Shown: positions 27,682 through 37,182 of the stretch, one piece after another
Layout: every line of letters starts with the position of its first letter
Numbering within the stretch: position 1 is the stretch's first letter
From: Sphingomonas populi
GTDB lineage: Bacteria; Pseudomonadota; Alphaproteobacteria; Sphingomonadales; Sphingomonadaceae
Length of the DNA stretch: 64,000 bases
Assembly: GCF_004208535.1 (NCBI RefSeq)
Contig: NZ_SGIS01000006.1
Location: forward strand, 80,342-144,341
Direction of reading: 5' to 3'
Made by a program: the position numbers and the translations under genes
Notes under the pieces: generated by a model
Seen by the model: the letters and a program-made list of their open reading frames with translations, nothing else
Told to the model about the DNA's origin: nothing
Databases searched by the model: none

Positions 27682-28782
27682 TCAGGTCGGGGTGTCGATA
27701 TCGTCCCAGGCGGTGCCGAAATCGTTCTGGAAGCCGGTGAGCCAGTTCAGCGCGTGGTGGCGCTCCATCACGACGTCGCCGTTGAGGCCCTTGAGCGGAA
27801 CGTCCTTCTGACGCGCCTGCCGTACGATCCAATGTTCAAGCCAGGTGCGGTCCAGTGCGTCCAGGATCTCGCCGGGCGCGCGCAGTTGCACGTCCGGCCC
27901 GTCGCCGTCGCGCGCCAGCCTCTCGACGGACGACCAGAGCAAGTCGACATCGATCATCCGGTCGCTGTCGGTGATGTCCGCCGCATCGACGCCGAGCGCC
28001 CACAACAAAGTGTTCGCCGCCTCGTAGCGCCACGTCATTGCCGCAGCGGTGGCCTGATCGGCCACACCGCCCTCCAGAAACGTCGTTTCCTCCGGCGTGA
28101 TCGCCGCGAATCCAACCGGATTGCGCTCGCGCTGTCCTGCCGGGATCGGCATCATGCCGGCTCCACGCGCCTGACCCTGAGCCGCCACGTAGAACAGCGC
28201 GAGGGCACGTCGCAGCACCTCGCCCGGCGGGGGTAGGACAAGCTCCGCCGCTCCGATCGCAGGCGGCATGCTGACCGGCGGTTGCGGCTCCACGCTCGTT
28301 AGCGTCGCGCGGGTACGCTGGCGGCGTGCCACGGCATCGGCCTGATACGGCAGCGCCGCTGCGGGATCGCTGTCGCCGTCGGCGGACAGGAGGACCGCCA
28401 TGTCGGGTGCGCGCACCGATCCGTCTGGAAGGAAGAAAACGGCGTTGGCCGTGCTGGCCCAGCGCTCGACCCCGTCAAGATCGCCTTCGGCAACTTCGAA
28501 GCTGACATGGTTGCGAACGCGTTGGAGGTGGCGCCACAGATGGTAGCGTCCCGCTGTCATCTGGCCGTCTCCGCGACCCAATACATAACCGATGAAGCCT
28601 TGAAGATGGGTGCCGAGTTCCGGGTCGGACAGGTCTCGCTGCCCCATGAGCGTGTGCGCGAAGTCCAGCGCCGGCAGATCGCGCACCGAAGCATAAGCGT
28701 TGACGAGGAGCGGCTCGGCGGGGGCGGAAGCTACGCTATGCTCCGGTTCGGCCTTTCCCAGCAGACGTTTCAGAAAGCTCAT
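27682..28782 (-). CDS. DUF4272 domain-containing protein
   Basis: Cytoplasmic protein of 366 aa with the DUF4272 C-terminal signature (RHHALNWLTGF, then AWDDIDTPT). It starts MSFLKRLLGK behind a strong GGAGGGGTG RBS at 28782; an upstream in-frame extension to 28884 has no RBS. Function of the family is unknown. It ends 70 bp from the convergent GlxA gene and is the last gene before the probable island boundary. Confidence 0.8.
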   Translation of the reverse strand: MSFLKRLLGKAEPEHSVASAPAEPLLVNAYASVRDLPALDFAHTLMGQRDLSDPELGTHLQGFIGYVLGRGDGQMTAGRYHLWRHLQRVRNHVSFEVAEGDLDGVERWASTANAVFFLPDGSVRAPDMAVLLSADGDSDPAAALPYQADAVARRQRTRATLTSVEPQPPVSMPPAIGAAELVLPPPGEVLRRALALFYVAAQGQARGAGMMPIPAGQRERNPVGFAAITPEETTFLEGGVADQATAAAMTWRYEAANTLLWALGVDAADITDSDRMIDVDLLWSSVERLARDGDGPDVQLRAPGEILDALDRTWLEHWIVRQARQKDVPLKGLNGDVVMERHHALNWLTGFQNDFGTAWDDIDTPT

Positions 28783-29426
28783 CACCCCTCCATGGTCGTT
28801 CGACAGGTTGATTGAGGCAGGTGCGCGCCTTCTGGCCAGCACACTGCTGCGGGTAAGTCTCTGTGAACGAACGACACCCGTCAAGCAACCTGCCAGACGC
28901 GCCGAATGTCAGCGCGCCGGCATTCCGCCGATTGAAGGTGTTTTTAGATAGACCTTGCGGCGTTGGCCCAGCGGCGGCTCGCGATCGGCTCCCTGATACC
29001 AGATAGCCCGCACATGGCAGGTCCAGATATCGACGGTTTAAGACTCTACACGCCGTTGGCCCGCCACGATTACGGGCGGAGAATCAGCACACGGGGCGAT
29101 CCCGAGCGCCAAGGCTAACCCGAAAGCCTCAATAAGTCTCAGACGCAAGTGAGCATGACATCCGTCGCCACCAGCACGTCATTGTATTTTCGGAATTTTG
29201 GCGGAGACGGAAGAATTCGAACTCAGGCTGTAAGCGACTGATTTATCGCGAACTGGAGCCGGATCTCCCAACGAACGCCACGAAATGTCCCACGTCGATT
29301 TTTCGCTCGAAATTCAACATCTGCAGCTTGCATTCAGCTAGAATTCTCTATCGAATACGCTCTACCCATTCAAGGCCCGTAGACAAACGACACAGCGCAC
29401 CAGATGCGCTGGCGAACCCGCTCCGC
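28783..29426. other. Gene-free 644-bp region containing the island's left end
   Basis: No ORF with a plausible RBS or family likeness. The base composition is visibly less GC-rich than its neighbours, particularly 29160-29380. It contains the tRNA-Ser 3'-end repeat at 29196. Nothing else is recognised. Confidence 0.7.
29196..29211. repeat. Left attachment-site repeat (tRNA-Ser 3' end copy)
   Basis: The 16-bp sequence TTTTGGCGGAGACGGA is identical, and in the same orientation, to 57966-57981, the 3' end of tRNA-Ser with its encoded CCA. To the right similarity decays but persists (ATTCGAAC of the T-arm at 29215-29222). No 5' tRNA half is present, so this is a 3'-end remnant, as left at the distal end of an element integrated in a tRNA gene. 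Confidence 0.7.
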
Positions 29427-30923
29427 TCAGCGCCAGAACCGCGCGGTGTCGATCAGCGCCTCATGGGCGTCCCCGGCCGCGTCCAACAGCTTCCTTTTGC
29501 TACCCGGGAAAAGCACAGCCACGGCGCCTGATGCATCGCCGATGCCGAGCCCGGTCAGGACAGCGGGCGCTGTCACCATGTCGTTGAGCATCCCCAATTC
29601 GTCCTGCAGGTCCTCGAGTGCCGCGATGAAATGCCTGTCCCGGCGGCGCTCGCGCTTGCGATCGAACAGGGCGGTGAAGAACTCGGCCGCATAGCGCAGC
29701 TTCTTGGCCTCCTTGCGGAGCTCGTGACGCGCCGCATCGTCCGCTTTGGCCAGATTGCGACCGTGTTTTTTCACCTTGCGGCGGAGACGATCCAGAGCGG
29801 CGCCGGCAAAGGCGCGCGCCGGCTGATCGCGCGTGTCCGCGGCGGCAGCCAACCATGCGCCGCTCATGGTCCATTGCGTGAGATCGAGCATCAGCCCGCG
29901 CAGGCGGGGTGAGGCCAGGGTCGCGTCCACCCTGGCATAGGCGGTTTGCCGCGCGGTCTCGAGGTGGTCCCGAAGCGCACCGGGCGGCGCCCGCTCGAGC
30001 AGGGCATCAATGCTTCGCGCCTCGCCGAGCTCGGTCGCAAGCCAGCGCAGGTCATCGCACAGGCCAGCGCCAACGCCGTCATCGAGCAGCGCCTTGAAGA
30101 TTGAAAAGGCCGACCGCAGCCGGCGCAGCGCCACGCGGGCCTGGTGCAACGCCTCCGGCGTGCGGCCGGCGAGGAAGAGGTCTTCGTTCAACCGAAACTG
30201 ACGCAGGCAGGCGCGGACGATATGCTGAAACGCCTGCGCCGCCGTCATATCGTGGTTCAGTAACACCGGCTCGGCCTTGAACGCCGTCGCGATCGGCGCG
30301 AGCAGCGCGTAGCCGCGCTCGGCCTTGGTCAGAATGCCCAGGCGGACAGGTGCGGCGGCATCGAGCTTGCGCGCGAGCGCGAACAGCGCGACGGGGTCGC
30401 CGCTCTTCAATTCCAGCTCGGCCTCGCAGAGCGGCGATCGACGATCACCGGCCATCACCTCGCCGCGGTCGAGTACCAGTTCGATGACCGCGCCGCCTTC
30501 GTTGATGTCCCAGGCCCGCCGTTCGACGTTGACGGTGAAGACAGGCGCAAGACCCGGACCCAGATCACCGAGGAGCGCCGGGATCGGCGTGGTGTCGTCG
30601 ATGACGGGCGTGTCGTCGGCAACCGCTCGCTCCCATTCCGGCCGTGCAAACAGGCCGGCCGCCGGCGCGCCGCCGGCCTTGATCGTCTGGACCCGCTTGC
30701 GCCCGGAGCGGCGGATGCGCAGCGAAAGACCTGCCTGCAACAGCCGGTGATCAGATGTGTCGAAGTAGATCGACCGTTGACGTGTCTTCCTCGGCGTGCC
30801 CGCCATCAGGCCAGCGGATTCCAGGACATCGGCGTTCTGCGGATTCAGCGCCAGCTTGAGTTCGACTTCATCCGGCATTGTCACGGCCGATGATATACGG
30901 CCAGCTGCTTTCTTGCTGTTCAT
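29427..30923 (-). CDS. CYTH-CHAD domain protein
   Basis: 498-aa fusion. The N-terminal CYTH (triphosphate-tunnel) domain has the ExExK motif (EVELK) and repeated acidic/basic tunnel strands. The C-terminal CHAD domain is a His/Arg-rich helical bundle (LHQARVALRRLRSAFSIFK; HELRKEAKKLRYAAEFF). CHAD domains bind polyphosphate and CYTH domains act on triphosphates, so a role in polyphosphate metabolism is expected. The ATG at 30923 overlaps the permease stop (ATGA) and has GGGGAG upstream; MPDEVELKL at 30878 is an alternative start. Last gene of the 13-gene operon. Confidence 0.88.
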   Translation of the reverse strand: MNSKKAAGRISSAVTMPDEVELKLALNPQNADVLESAGLMAGTPRKTRQRSIYFDTSDHRLLQAGLSLRIRRSGRKRVQTIKAGGAPAAGLFARPEWERAVADDTPVIDDTTPIPALLGDLGPGLAPVFTVNVERRAWDINEGGAVIELVLDRGEVMAGDRRSPLCEAELELKSGDPVALFALARKLDAAAPVRLGILTKAERGYALLAPIATAFKAEPVLLNHDMTAAQAFQHIVRACLRQFRLNEDLFLAGRTPEALHQARVALRRLRSAFSIFKALLDDGVGAGLCDDLRWLATELGEARSIDALLERAPPGALRDHLETARQTAYARVDATLASPRLRGLMLDLTQWTMSGAWLAAAADTRDQPARAFAGAALDRLRRKVKKHGRNLAKADDAARHELRKEAKKLRYAAEFFTALFDRKRERRRDRHFIAALEDLQDELGMLNDMVTAPAVLTGLGIGDASGAVAVLFPGSKRKLLDAAGDAHEALIDTARFWR

Positions 30924-32038
30924 TCGCCGCTCCCCATCGTGGGAGAGGCGCGATCCTCGGACTCGATCGCAGGGGCAGGGGGTTCAGCGTCGCCGAAGAT
31001 CTCCCACGCCGCCATGAACAGCGCGGCGATGGCCGGCCCGATCACACACCCGTTGAACCCCATCAGTTCGAATCCCCCAAGCGTGGCGACCAGGACGACA
31101 TAGTCAGGCATTCGGGCATCGTGCCCGACCAGGATAGGGCGCACGATATTGTCGACACTGCTGATGATGAAGAATCCGCACAGGAAGAGAATCGCGCCCT
31201 GCCAGATCGCCCCTGTGGCCAGCAGATAGACCGTCACGGGCACCCAGATGAAGCCGGTGCCGATCGCCGGGAACAGGGAAAAGACCCCCATCGCCACGCC
31301 CCAGAGCAGGGCACCGGGGAGCCCGAGCAACCAGAAAGTCAGGCCGCCGACGGTGCCTTGCAGAATGGCGACGATCAGGCTGCCCTTGATCGTCGCGCGA
31401 ATGACCGCGACGAATTTCGCAACCAGCACCGCGCGCTGATCGCGCCTCAGCGGAATAGCGCGCTCGACCCGCGCCGCCAGTGCGTGCCCGTCACGCAGGA
31501 GGAAGAAGGTCAGGTAGAGCATCACGCCGAGGGCGAGGAAAAAGCCGAACGCGCCCTGACCGATGCTGAGCACCTGAACGGCTACCGCGCGAAAGCTGCT
31601 CGCAAAACCTTGACTGAGTTTGGAACGCAGGCCGCCGACGTCGTCCAGGCCGATGTCGGCGAGCCAGCTTCTGGCCCAGGCTGGCAAATGCCCCTGCGTC
31701 TGGACGAACAGCCGTCCGAGATCGATCTCGCCACTTTGCACGCGGGCGTAAAAGGCGGCAGCCTCGCGCAGCAGTGCCGCGCCGAGCAGCATTGCCGGCA
31801 CCACGACGACCACAACGATGATGAGGAGGGTCGCGAGAGCCGCCCTGCCCGGACGCCGCGGCATCGCGGCCAGCAACCGCGCGTTGAGCGGCTCGAACAG
31901 CACGGCCGCAATCACCGCCCAGAGGATCGCGCCCGAAAACGGCGCCACAAGCCAGAGGAAGGCAAGCGTGGCGACGGCGACCAGCGCCAGAAGGAAACCG
32001 CGCGCCAGCGTCATGCCGGGAGGGAATCGCTCGCTCAT
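30920..32038 (-). CDS. AI-2E family permease (DUF20/YdiK-PerM type)
   Basis: Polytopic inner-membrane protein of 372 aa with about eight hydrophobic segments in the AI-2E/PerM pattern, including the conserved QGTVGGLTFWLLGLPGALLWG and SSVDNIVRPILVG blocks. Family members include TqsA and sodium/proton antiporter-like proteins, so the solute is uncertain. ATGA overlaps on both sides couple it to the P-type ATPase and the CHAD gene. Confidence 0.85.
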   Translation of the reverse strand: MSERFPPGMTLARGFLLALVAVATLAFLWLVAPFSGAILWAVIAAVLFEPLNARLLAAMPRRPGRAALATLLIIVVVVVVPAMLLGAALLREAAAFYARVQSGEIDLGRLFVQTQGHLPAWARSWLADIGLDDVGGLRSKLSQGFASSFRAVAVQVLSIGQGAFGFFLALGVMLYLTFFLLRDGHALAARVERAIPLRRDQRAVLVAKFVAVIRATIKGSLIVAILQGTVGGLTFWLLGLPGALLWGVAMGVFSLFPAIGTGFIWVPVTVYLLATGAIWQGAILFLCGFFIISSVDNIVRPILVGHDARMPDYVVLVATLGGFELMGFNGCVIGPAIAALFMAAWEIFGDAEPPAPAIESEDRASPTMGSGE

Positions 32039-34602
32039 GACGCCGTGACCGGGCCGCGTCCCTGGATCGGCGACACGAAAGCGCTCAGTCGCCCGACCAA
32101 AGGCTTGCAGCCTTCGAGCAGTACCAGAAGCACGACACCCAGGCCGATCGCCAGCGCCATGTCGCTCCAGGCGATCGATCCGAATTTCAGCAGGACCTGC
32201 GCCTGCGGCAGGAACAGGATCAGCGCGGTGACGCCGGTGATGGCGACAGCGACATAGCGCAGCGCGGCATTGTGCCGGACGAGCGCTTGCCCGAGTGAGG
32301 CGCTGAACGACCGGTTGACCAGGATCAGCGCGACGATCTCGGCGATCAGCGCGAAGAAGGTCAGCGCGCGGAGCTCCATCTCGGGCATCCCCGACCATAT
32401 CTCGACGAGGAAGACGGTGGCCAGCATTGCGAAGGCAGCTCCGCCCTGAAAGACGCTCCACACGATCATCGGCAGCGAGAACAGAGCCTCGGCGGGATCG
32501 CGCGGGCGGCGTCGCATGATGTCGTCCTCCTCACGCTCGGCTTCGAACACCAGGGCACAGACCGGATCGATCACCATTTCCAGTAGCGCGATATGGATTG
32601 GCCCGAACAGGATCGGCAGCCCGAAGAACAAGGGTAGCAGCGCGAGGCCGGCGATCGGCACATGCACCGCGAAAATGAACGCCATCGCCTTGCGGATATT
32701 GTCGTAGATCCGCCGTCCGAGCCTGACCGACTGCACGATCGACCCGAAATCATCCTCGAGCAGGACGATGGCGGATGCCTCGCGCGCGACATCGGTGCCG
32801 CGCTTGCCCATGGCGACCCCGATATGCGCGGCCTTCAGCGACGGTGCGTCGTTGACGCCGTCGCCGGTCATCGCGACGATTTCGCCATCGGTCTTGAAAG
32901 CCTGGACGATGCGCAGTTTCTGTTCCGGCATGATGCGGGCAAAGACGGTGACGGTCTTCAGGCGCTCGGCAAGCTGGGCATCGTCGAGCGCGGCCAGATC
33001 GGCGCCAGTCAGCACATCGCCATCGGCGATCCCCGCCTGGGTCGCGATCGATCGTGCGGTGGCGGCATAGTCGCCGGTGATCATGACCACGCGAAGGCCG
33101 GCACTGCGGCATTGCGCCACCGCGCCCGGCACGCTGGCGCGCAGGGGATCGGCCAGCCCGACCAGCCCGGTCAGGGCATAATCATACTCATGCTGCGTCT
33201 CGGCCCAGTTCCGATCGCGCGGGGTCGCGGTCGCCACGCCGAGGACGCGAATGCCACGCACCGCCATGGCCTCAACCGCGGCGGTCATCGCGGCATGTTC
33301 GGGCGCTGGCAGGTGGCACAGGCTGGCGATCGCCTCCGGAGCGCCCTTGGCGGAAAGGGTCAGCGCCTCGCCATCGTCCCAGATGTTCGACATCGCCAGC
33401 AGGTCGGGACGGAGCGCGTAGGCATGCGCGAGCGCGCCGGTCGGCAGCTCGGTTCCCACGACCGCGCCATGGGCGCCGTGGAGCGCGATTTCCATCGGAT
33501 CGGTGGGCTCGGCCGCGCTCGCAAGCGCGGCTGTCTCGATCAGGCCGTGATACGCCTCGGGAACGGTCGGGTTCGTCCCGAGCGTGTGGGTATCGCCCGA
33601 TGGCAACCAGAGTTCAGCGACCGACATGCGGTTTTCGGTCAGTGTGCCGGTCTTGTCGGTGCACAGCACGGTCGCCGATCCAAGCGTCTCGATCGCCGCC
33701 GCACGCCGAGTTAGAACGCCGACCTTGCCGATCCGCCACGCACCCATCGCGAGGAACACCGTCAGGACGACCGGAAACTCCTCAGGCAGCAGCGACATGC
33801 CGATCGCGATGCCGGCCAGCACCGCCTCGATCCAGCCGCCGCGCAAAAGGCCGAACAGCAAGACGACCAGCAGTGCCACGGCCCCGCCGCCGATACCGCA
33901 CCAGGTGACGATCCGCGTGGTTTCCCGGCGCAGGCGCGGCGCCTCTGTATCGAGGGTCGCGAGCGACTGGCCGATCCGGCCGATCTCGCTGCGCGGTCCG
34001 GTCGCAAGCACCCGGGAAATGCCGCTCCCGCGCGTAACCAGCGAGCCCGAATAGACATAAGGCTGGCCCTCTCCGCCGGGGCGGGGCGTATCGACCGCAG
34101 CTCCCTCGATCGCAACCACCTTGCCAACGGGCAGCGATTCTCCGGTCAGGAGCGACTCGTCGGTCTGGAGATCGGCCGCCTCGACCAGCACCGCATCGGC
34201 GGCGATGCGATCGCCCTGCTCAAGGACAAGCAGGTCATCGCGCACCACCTCGCGCCCGGGGATGCGAACGCGCGTGCCATCGCGAATGACCAGCGCGCGC
34301 GGCGCCGACAGGTCGCGCAATGCCTCCAGGACGTGCTCGGTGCGGGTTTCCTGGATCACGGTGACGGCGACCGAAAAGGTCGCGAAGCCAAGCAGGATCA
34401 GCGCTTCAGTCATGTCTCCGAGCAGCAGATAGGCGACCCCGCCGGCCAGCAGCAGCGCCAGCATCGGCTCGCGCAGGACCTCGAGTGCGATGCGCACGAT
34501 GGACCGTTGCCCGGCCCGTGGCAGCTCGTTGGGTCCGTCTTCCGCCAGTCGCGCGCGCGCCGCATCGGCAGTCAGGCCGGCCGGTCGAATGCCCTCAATC
34601 AT
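32035..34602 (-). CDS. P2-type cation-transporting ATPase
   Basis: P-type ATPase of 855 aa: cation-ATPase N-terminal domain, TGES (153-156, dephosphorylation), PEEFP in TM4 (273-277), the phosphorylated Asp316 in DKTGT, the ATP-binding KGAPE and the TGDGVNDAPSLK hinge. There is no N-terminal metal-binding domain or CPC, excluding heavy-metal P1B pumps; PEEFP and the overall layout place it near the P2 (Ca2+/cation) branch. The ion is not readable. The start at 34602 lies within the end of the octaheme cytochrome gene (8-bp overlap). Confidence 0.9.
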   Translation of the reverse strand: MIEGIRPAGLTADAARARLAEDGPNELPRAGQRSIVRIALEVLREPMLALLLAGGVAYLLLGDMTEALILLGFATFSVAVTVIQETRTEHVLEALRDLSAPRALVIRDGTRVRIPGREVVRDDLLVLEQGDRIAADAVLVEAADLQTDESLLTGESLPVGKVVAIEGAAVDTPRPGGEGQPYVYSGSLVTRGSGISRVLATGPRSEIGRIGQSLATLDTEAPRLRRETTRIVTWCGIGGGAVALLVVLLFGLLRGGWIEAVLAGIAIGMSLLPEEFPVVLTVFLAMGAWRIGKVGVLTRRAAAIETLGSATVLCTDKTGTLTENRMSVAELWLPSGDTHTLGTNPTVPEAYHGLIETAALASAAEPTDPMEIALHGAHGAVVGTELPTGALAHAYALRPDLLAMSNIWDDGEALTLSAKGAPEAIASLCHLPAPEHAAMTAAVEAMAVRGIRVLGVATATPRDRNWAETQHEYDYALTGLVGLADPLRASVPGAVAQCRSAGLRVVMITGDYAATARSIATQAGIADGDVLTGADLAALDDAQLAERLKTVTVFARIMPEQKLRIVQAFKTDGEIVAMTGDGVNDAPSLKAAHIGVAMGKRGTDVAREASAIVLLEDDFGSIVQSVRLGRRIYDNIRKAMAFIFAVHVPIAGLALLPLFFGLPILFGPIHIALLEMVIDPVCALVFEAEREEDDIMRRRPRDPAEALFSLPMIVWSVFQGGAAFAMLATVFLVEIWSGMPEMELRALTFFALIAEIVALILVNRSFSASLGQALVRHNAALRYVAVAITGVTALILFLPQAQVLLKFGSIAWSDMALAIGLGVVLLVLLEGCKPLVGRLSAFVSPIQGRGPVTAS

Positions 34603-35320
34603 CGTCACGCCCGCCCCCTTCGCGTTCACCGCCTTCGCCTGAGCCGCTGCGATGGCAGCGCGCGCAATTGTCGATATTGCGGATGCCCTCTTCCGCATGC
34701 TTGGCGCGAATCTGGTCGGGTTGATGTTCGTGGCAACTGTAGCAGGTGTAGCGGGAGAAATTGCCGCCAACATGACAGGTGGCGCAGCTTGTATTGTGGG
34801 GTCCGCTCAGCGCGAAGAAGCGCGCGTGGTCGAAGCTTGCGGGTTTCCAGCCCTTTTGGGTGTGGCACTGCGCGCAGTTGCTGCCCGCCTGGGCATGGAG
34901 GGCGGTCGGCGGGGCGCGGTGACACGATGCGCACTGGCCGCGAACATCGGGCCGCAACAGTTCATGCGCGAAGCTCGTCTGCGACGCCTTCACCAGCTGC
35001 GGCCCGCTATGATCGCTGTGGCAGGCCAGACAGTTGGGCTGAGCGAGCGACAGGTGAAAGGCGATGCGGCGCTTGCCCGCCTCCAGCGGCACGCCCTTGG
35101 TGGACCGGATGCCGATATCCGCGACCTTGTGGCAGGCGATGCAGCGGTCCGCCGACACGCCCTTGAACGGGACATGGCAGGCAAAGCAGTCGCGCGTGAT
35201 CGCGCTATGTGCCGGGTTCAGGGGCCCGGGCGCGACCATCAGATGCGGCCTGACAAAGGCCAGGACGATCAACGCGCAGAGGTTGAGGGCGATCAGGATC
35301 AAACCCCAGCGGCGCATCAT
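34595..35320 (-). CDS. Membrane-anchored octaheme c-type cytochrome
   Basis: 241-aa protein with one N-terminal membrane helix (residues 4-24) and eight CxxCH haem c motifs: CFACH45, CIACH60, CLACH97, CASCH130, CAQCH149, CATCH179, CYSCH193 and CARCH219. This matches cytochrome c3/NapC-NrfH-like multihaem electron carriers in the periplasm. The tail is Gly/Glu-rich and ends in Asp-Asp-Asp; it doubles as the RBS region of the ATPase gene. The ATG overlaps the stop of the upstream b-type membrane gene. It probably receives electrons from that protein; terminal acceptor unknown. Confidence 0.85.
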   Translation of the reverse strand: MMRRWGLILIALNLCALIVLAFVRPHLMVAPGPLNPAHSAITRDCFACHVPFKGVSADRCIACHKVADIGIRSTKGVPLEAGKRRIAFHLSLAQPNCLACHSDHSGPQLVKASQTSFAHELLRPDVRGQCASCHRAPPTALHAQAGSNCAQCHTQKGWKPASFDHARFFALSGPHNTSCATCHVGGNFSRYTCYSCHEHQPDQIRAKHAEEGIRNIDNCARCHRSGSGEGGEREGGGRDDD

Positions 35321-35904
35321 TTCCAGCCCCAGAACAGGAAGATCGCGATGATATGGGCAAGCGCCAACACCGCGAACGCCAGCGTGATCGGCAAGTGGAC
35401 GACCCGCCACTGTTTGACGGCATCGAAGGTCAGGCTGTCCCAGTGAGTCCGTTCATCAACTTCTTCCGACGACAGGCCCTGCGCCCGCAGTCCGGCGCGG
35501 GTCGCCTCGAGTCGCTTGCGCGACCGTCCGAGCAGGAATTTGCCGGTCAGCCCGCTGGCGATGTTGATCAGCATCGCCCAGACCGCGAGCCAGGCAAGGA
35601 TCGCGTTGAAATGGATGCCGGCGTGGACGAGGATCAGCAGCGACCCGGCCCAGGCGAGGCTTTCGTGCCAGCGCAGGAGCGTGGCCGGATTGCCCGAATT
35701 GATCAGCTTGCGCTTGCGCAGCGAATAGCCCGACGAGGCGAGGATCAGCAGCACGCCGGGAATGCCGAGATAGCGTCCGATCCACACCATGCCCGACAGG
35801 TGCAGCAGCGCATCGAGCGCCAGCGCGGCGCCGCCGAGCAACGCGAGCGAGAGGTAGAACGGGATGACCTCCCGGCTCATCAGGCTGGTGCGCCAACCGC
35901 TCAT
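35317..35904 (-). CDS. Small b-type cytochrome/ferric-reductase-like membrane protein
   Basis: 195-aa inner-membrane protein with four to five helices. Histidines spaced for haem b occur within helices (LRWHESLAWAGSLLILVHAG with a following IHF; VVHLPITLAFAVLALAHIIA). The family is not securely recognised; it resembles cytochrome b561/ferric-reductase-like transmembrane domains. It lies between the FAD/2Fe-2S reductase and the octaheme cytochrome with ATGA overlaps on both sides, so it is well placed to move electrons across the membrane. Confidence 0.7.
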   Translation of the reverse strand: MSGWRTSLMSREVIPFYLSLALLGGAALALDALLHLSGMVWIGRYLGIPGVLLILASSGYSLRKRKLINSGNPATLLRWHESLAWAGSLLILVHAGIHFNAILAWLAVWAMLINIASGLTGKFLLGRSRKRLEATRAGLRAQGLSSEEVDERTHWDSLTFDAVKQWRVVHLPITLAFAVLALAHIIAIFLFWGWK

Positions 35905-37127
35905 GCGTCGAGCACCAGATCGCCGGTCGGCGCACCGACGCAGAGCAGGCAGCGGCCGGCAGCGATCTCGAAGGACGGCGGTCGCGGATAGCGGACCGCG
36001 CCGGTGCCGATCGCGGTTTCGCACGTCCCGCAACTGCCCGAACGGCAGCCGGACTCGACCTCGATTCCGTGGCGCTCGGCGAAGGCGAGCAGGTTGGTCT
36101 CCTCACCGGTCCAGCTCAGCGTCTGCCCCGACCGGGAAAAACGCACCGCCAGCGGCCGGTCGAGCGGCATCGCGGTGACGGTCTCAGCCGACGCAAGCGA
36201 CGCAGGACCAAACGCCTCATATCGCACCGCAGCGCCGTCCCCTGTCCAGACGCGCAAGGCGGGAACCAGGCTCGCCATCATCGGCGGCGGTCCGCAGACA
36301 TAAAAGTGGTGGCGCCCTTGCGCCAGAACGCGCTGCAGCAGCGGAATATCAACGAAACCCGTCGCCTGACAGTCCGACCCTCCGGCTTCACCGGGCAATG
36401 GGCAGCTCTGGACGATGGTGACGTAAAAATGGGGATGCAGCTCTCGTAGCGCGTCGACTGCCGTCTCGAACACCAACTCGCGGCTGTCGCGCACGCCGTA
36501 GACAAGATGGATCGCACGATCGGGCTTCCTGGCAAGCGCCTCGCGCGCCATGGCGAAGAGCGGCGTGATACCGATGCCGCCGGCGATCAGGACGGCGGGG
36601 ACATTCGGCTCATAATCAAGGACGAAAATGCCAGCCGGCGCGCGCAACTGCACGATCGAACCGGGAAAGACGTGATCGTGGAAATGCCCGGAAACCAGGC
36701 CGGGTGGTAGCTCGGGCCGATCGGGGGGCGGCAGGATACGCTTGATCGTGACGCGATAAACGCCGCGATCATGGCAGTCGGACAGCGAGTAGCAGCGCGT
36801 GACCGGCCGGACGATGCCTCGGGCGTCAGGCAGGTCGAGCTGAACGGTCAGGAACTGTCCGGCCTTGTACGGTGGCAACAGCGCGCCATCGACCGGTTCG
36901 AGATAGAAGGAGCATTGGCCGAGCGCATCGTCCTCATAGTCGCGGCGACGTACGCGAAACGCGCGAAGGCCAGGCCAGGCCACCTCGCTACCAGCCCGGC
37001 GGTGGGGATCGACCGCGGCATCCTGCCTTGATGTCGAAGCTCTGCGAAGAATCGCTACGGCAATGGCAAGCGCCACCTGAACCAGCAGGGCAGCAGAAAT
37101 ATAGCCGAGAAGCGCGAGCGCTGTCAC
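35901..37127 (-). CDS. Membrane-anchored FAD/NAD(P) reductase with C-terminal 2Fe-2S ferredoxin domain
   Basis: 408-aa electron-transfer protein. An N-terminal membrane helix (residues 5-27) is followed by an FNR-type FAD domain (TRCYSLSD; YKAGQFLTVQL), an NAD(P) domain (LIAGGIGITPLFAMA; FYVCGPPPMM) and a plant-type 2Fe-2S domain with Cys361, Cys366, Cys369 and a fourth at 393 or 396. The order is that of Hmp/phenol-hydroxylase-type reductases. It probably passes electrons from NAD(P)H to the b-type membrane protein and octaheme cytochrome encoded next. Starts with GTG; no better start in frame. Confidence 0.88.
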   Translation of the reverse strand: MTALALLGYISAALLVQVALAIAVAILRRASTSRQDAAVDPHRRAGSEVAWPGLRAFRVRRRDYEDDALGQCSFYLEPVDGALLPPYKAGQFLTVQLDLPDARGIVRPVTRCYSLSDCHDRGVYRVTIKRILPPPDRPELPPGLVSGHFHDHVFPGSIVQLRAPAGIFVLDYEPNVPAVLIAGGIGITPLFAMAREALARKPDRAIHLVYGVRDSRELVFETAVDALRELHPHFYVTIVQSCPLPGEAGGSDCQATGFVDIPLLQRVLAQGRHHFYVCGPPPMMASLVPALRVWTGDGAAVRYEAFGPASLASAETVTAMPLDRPLAVRFSRSGQTLSWTGEETNLLAFAERHGIEVESGCRSGSCGTCETAIGTGAVRYPRPPSFEIAAGRCLLCVGAPTGDLVLDA

Positions 37128-37182
37128 TCGCGCAAGCGCGTGGGCGGCGGGGTGGAAAGGTCGCGGGGATGGCGCGACGGCA

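Noticed and set aside
29199-29290. A second tRNA-Ser gene at the left repeat
   Set aside because: Only the 3' acceptor strand and part of the T-loop match; the T-stem does not pair and no 5' acceptor, D-arm or anticodon arm is present.
30878-32257. 459-aa plus-strand ORF with histidine/arginine-rich product
   Set aside because: Antisense to the AI-2E permease, low-complexity composition, no RBS.
32035-34602. Heavy-metal (P1B) or KdpB assignment for the P-type ATPase
   Set aside because: There is no CxxC metal-binding domain, no CPC in the membrane and no kdpAC neighbours; PEEFP and the size fit the P2 branch better.
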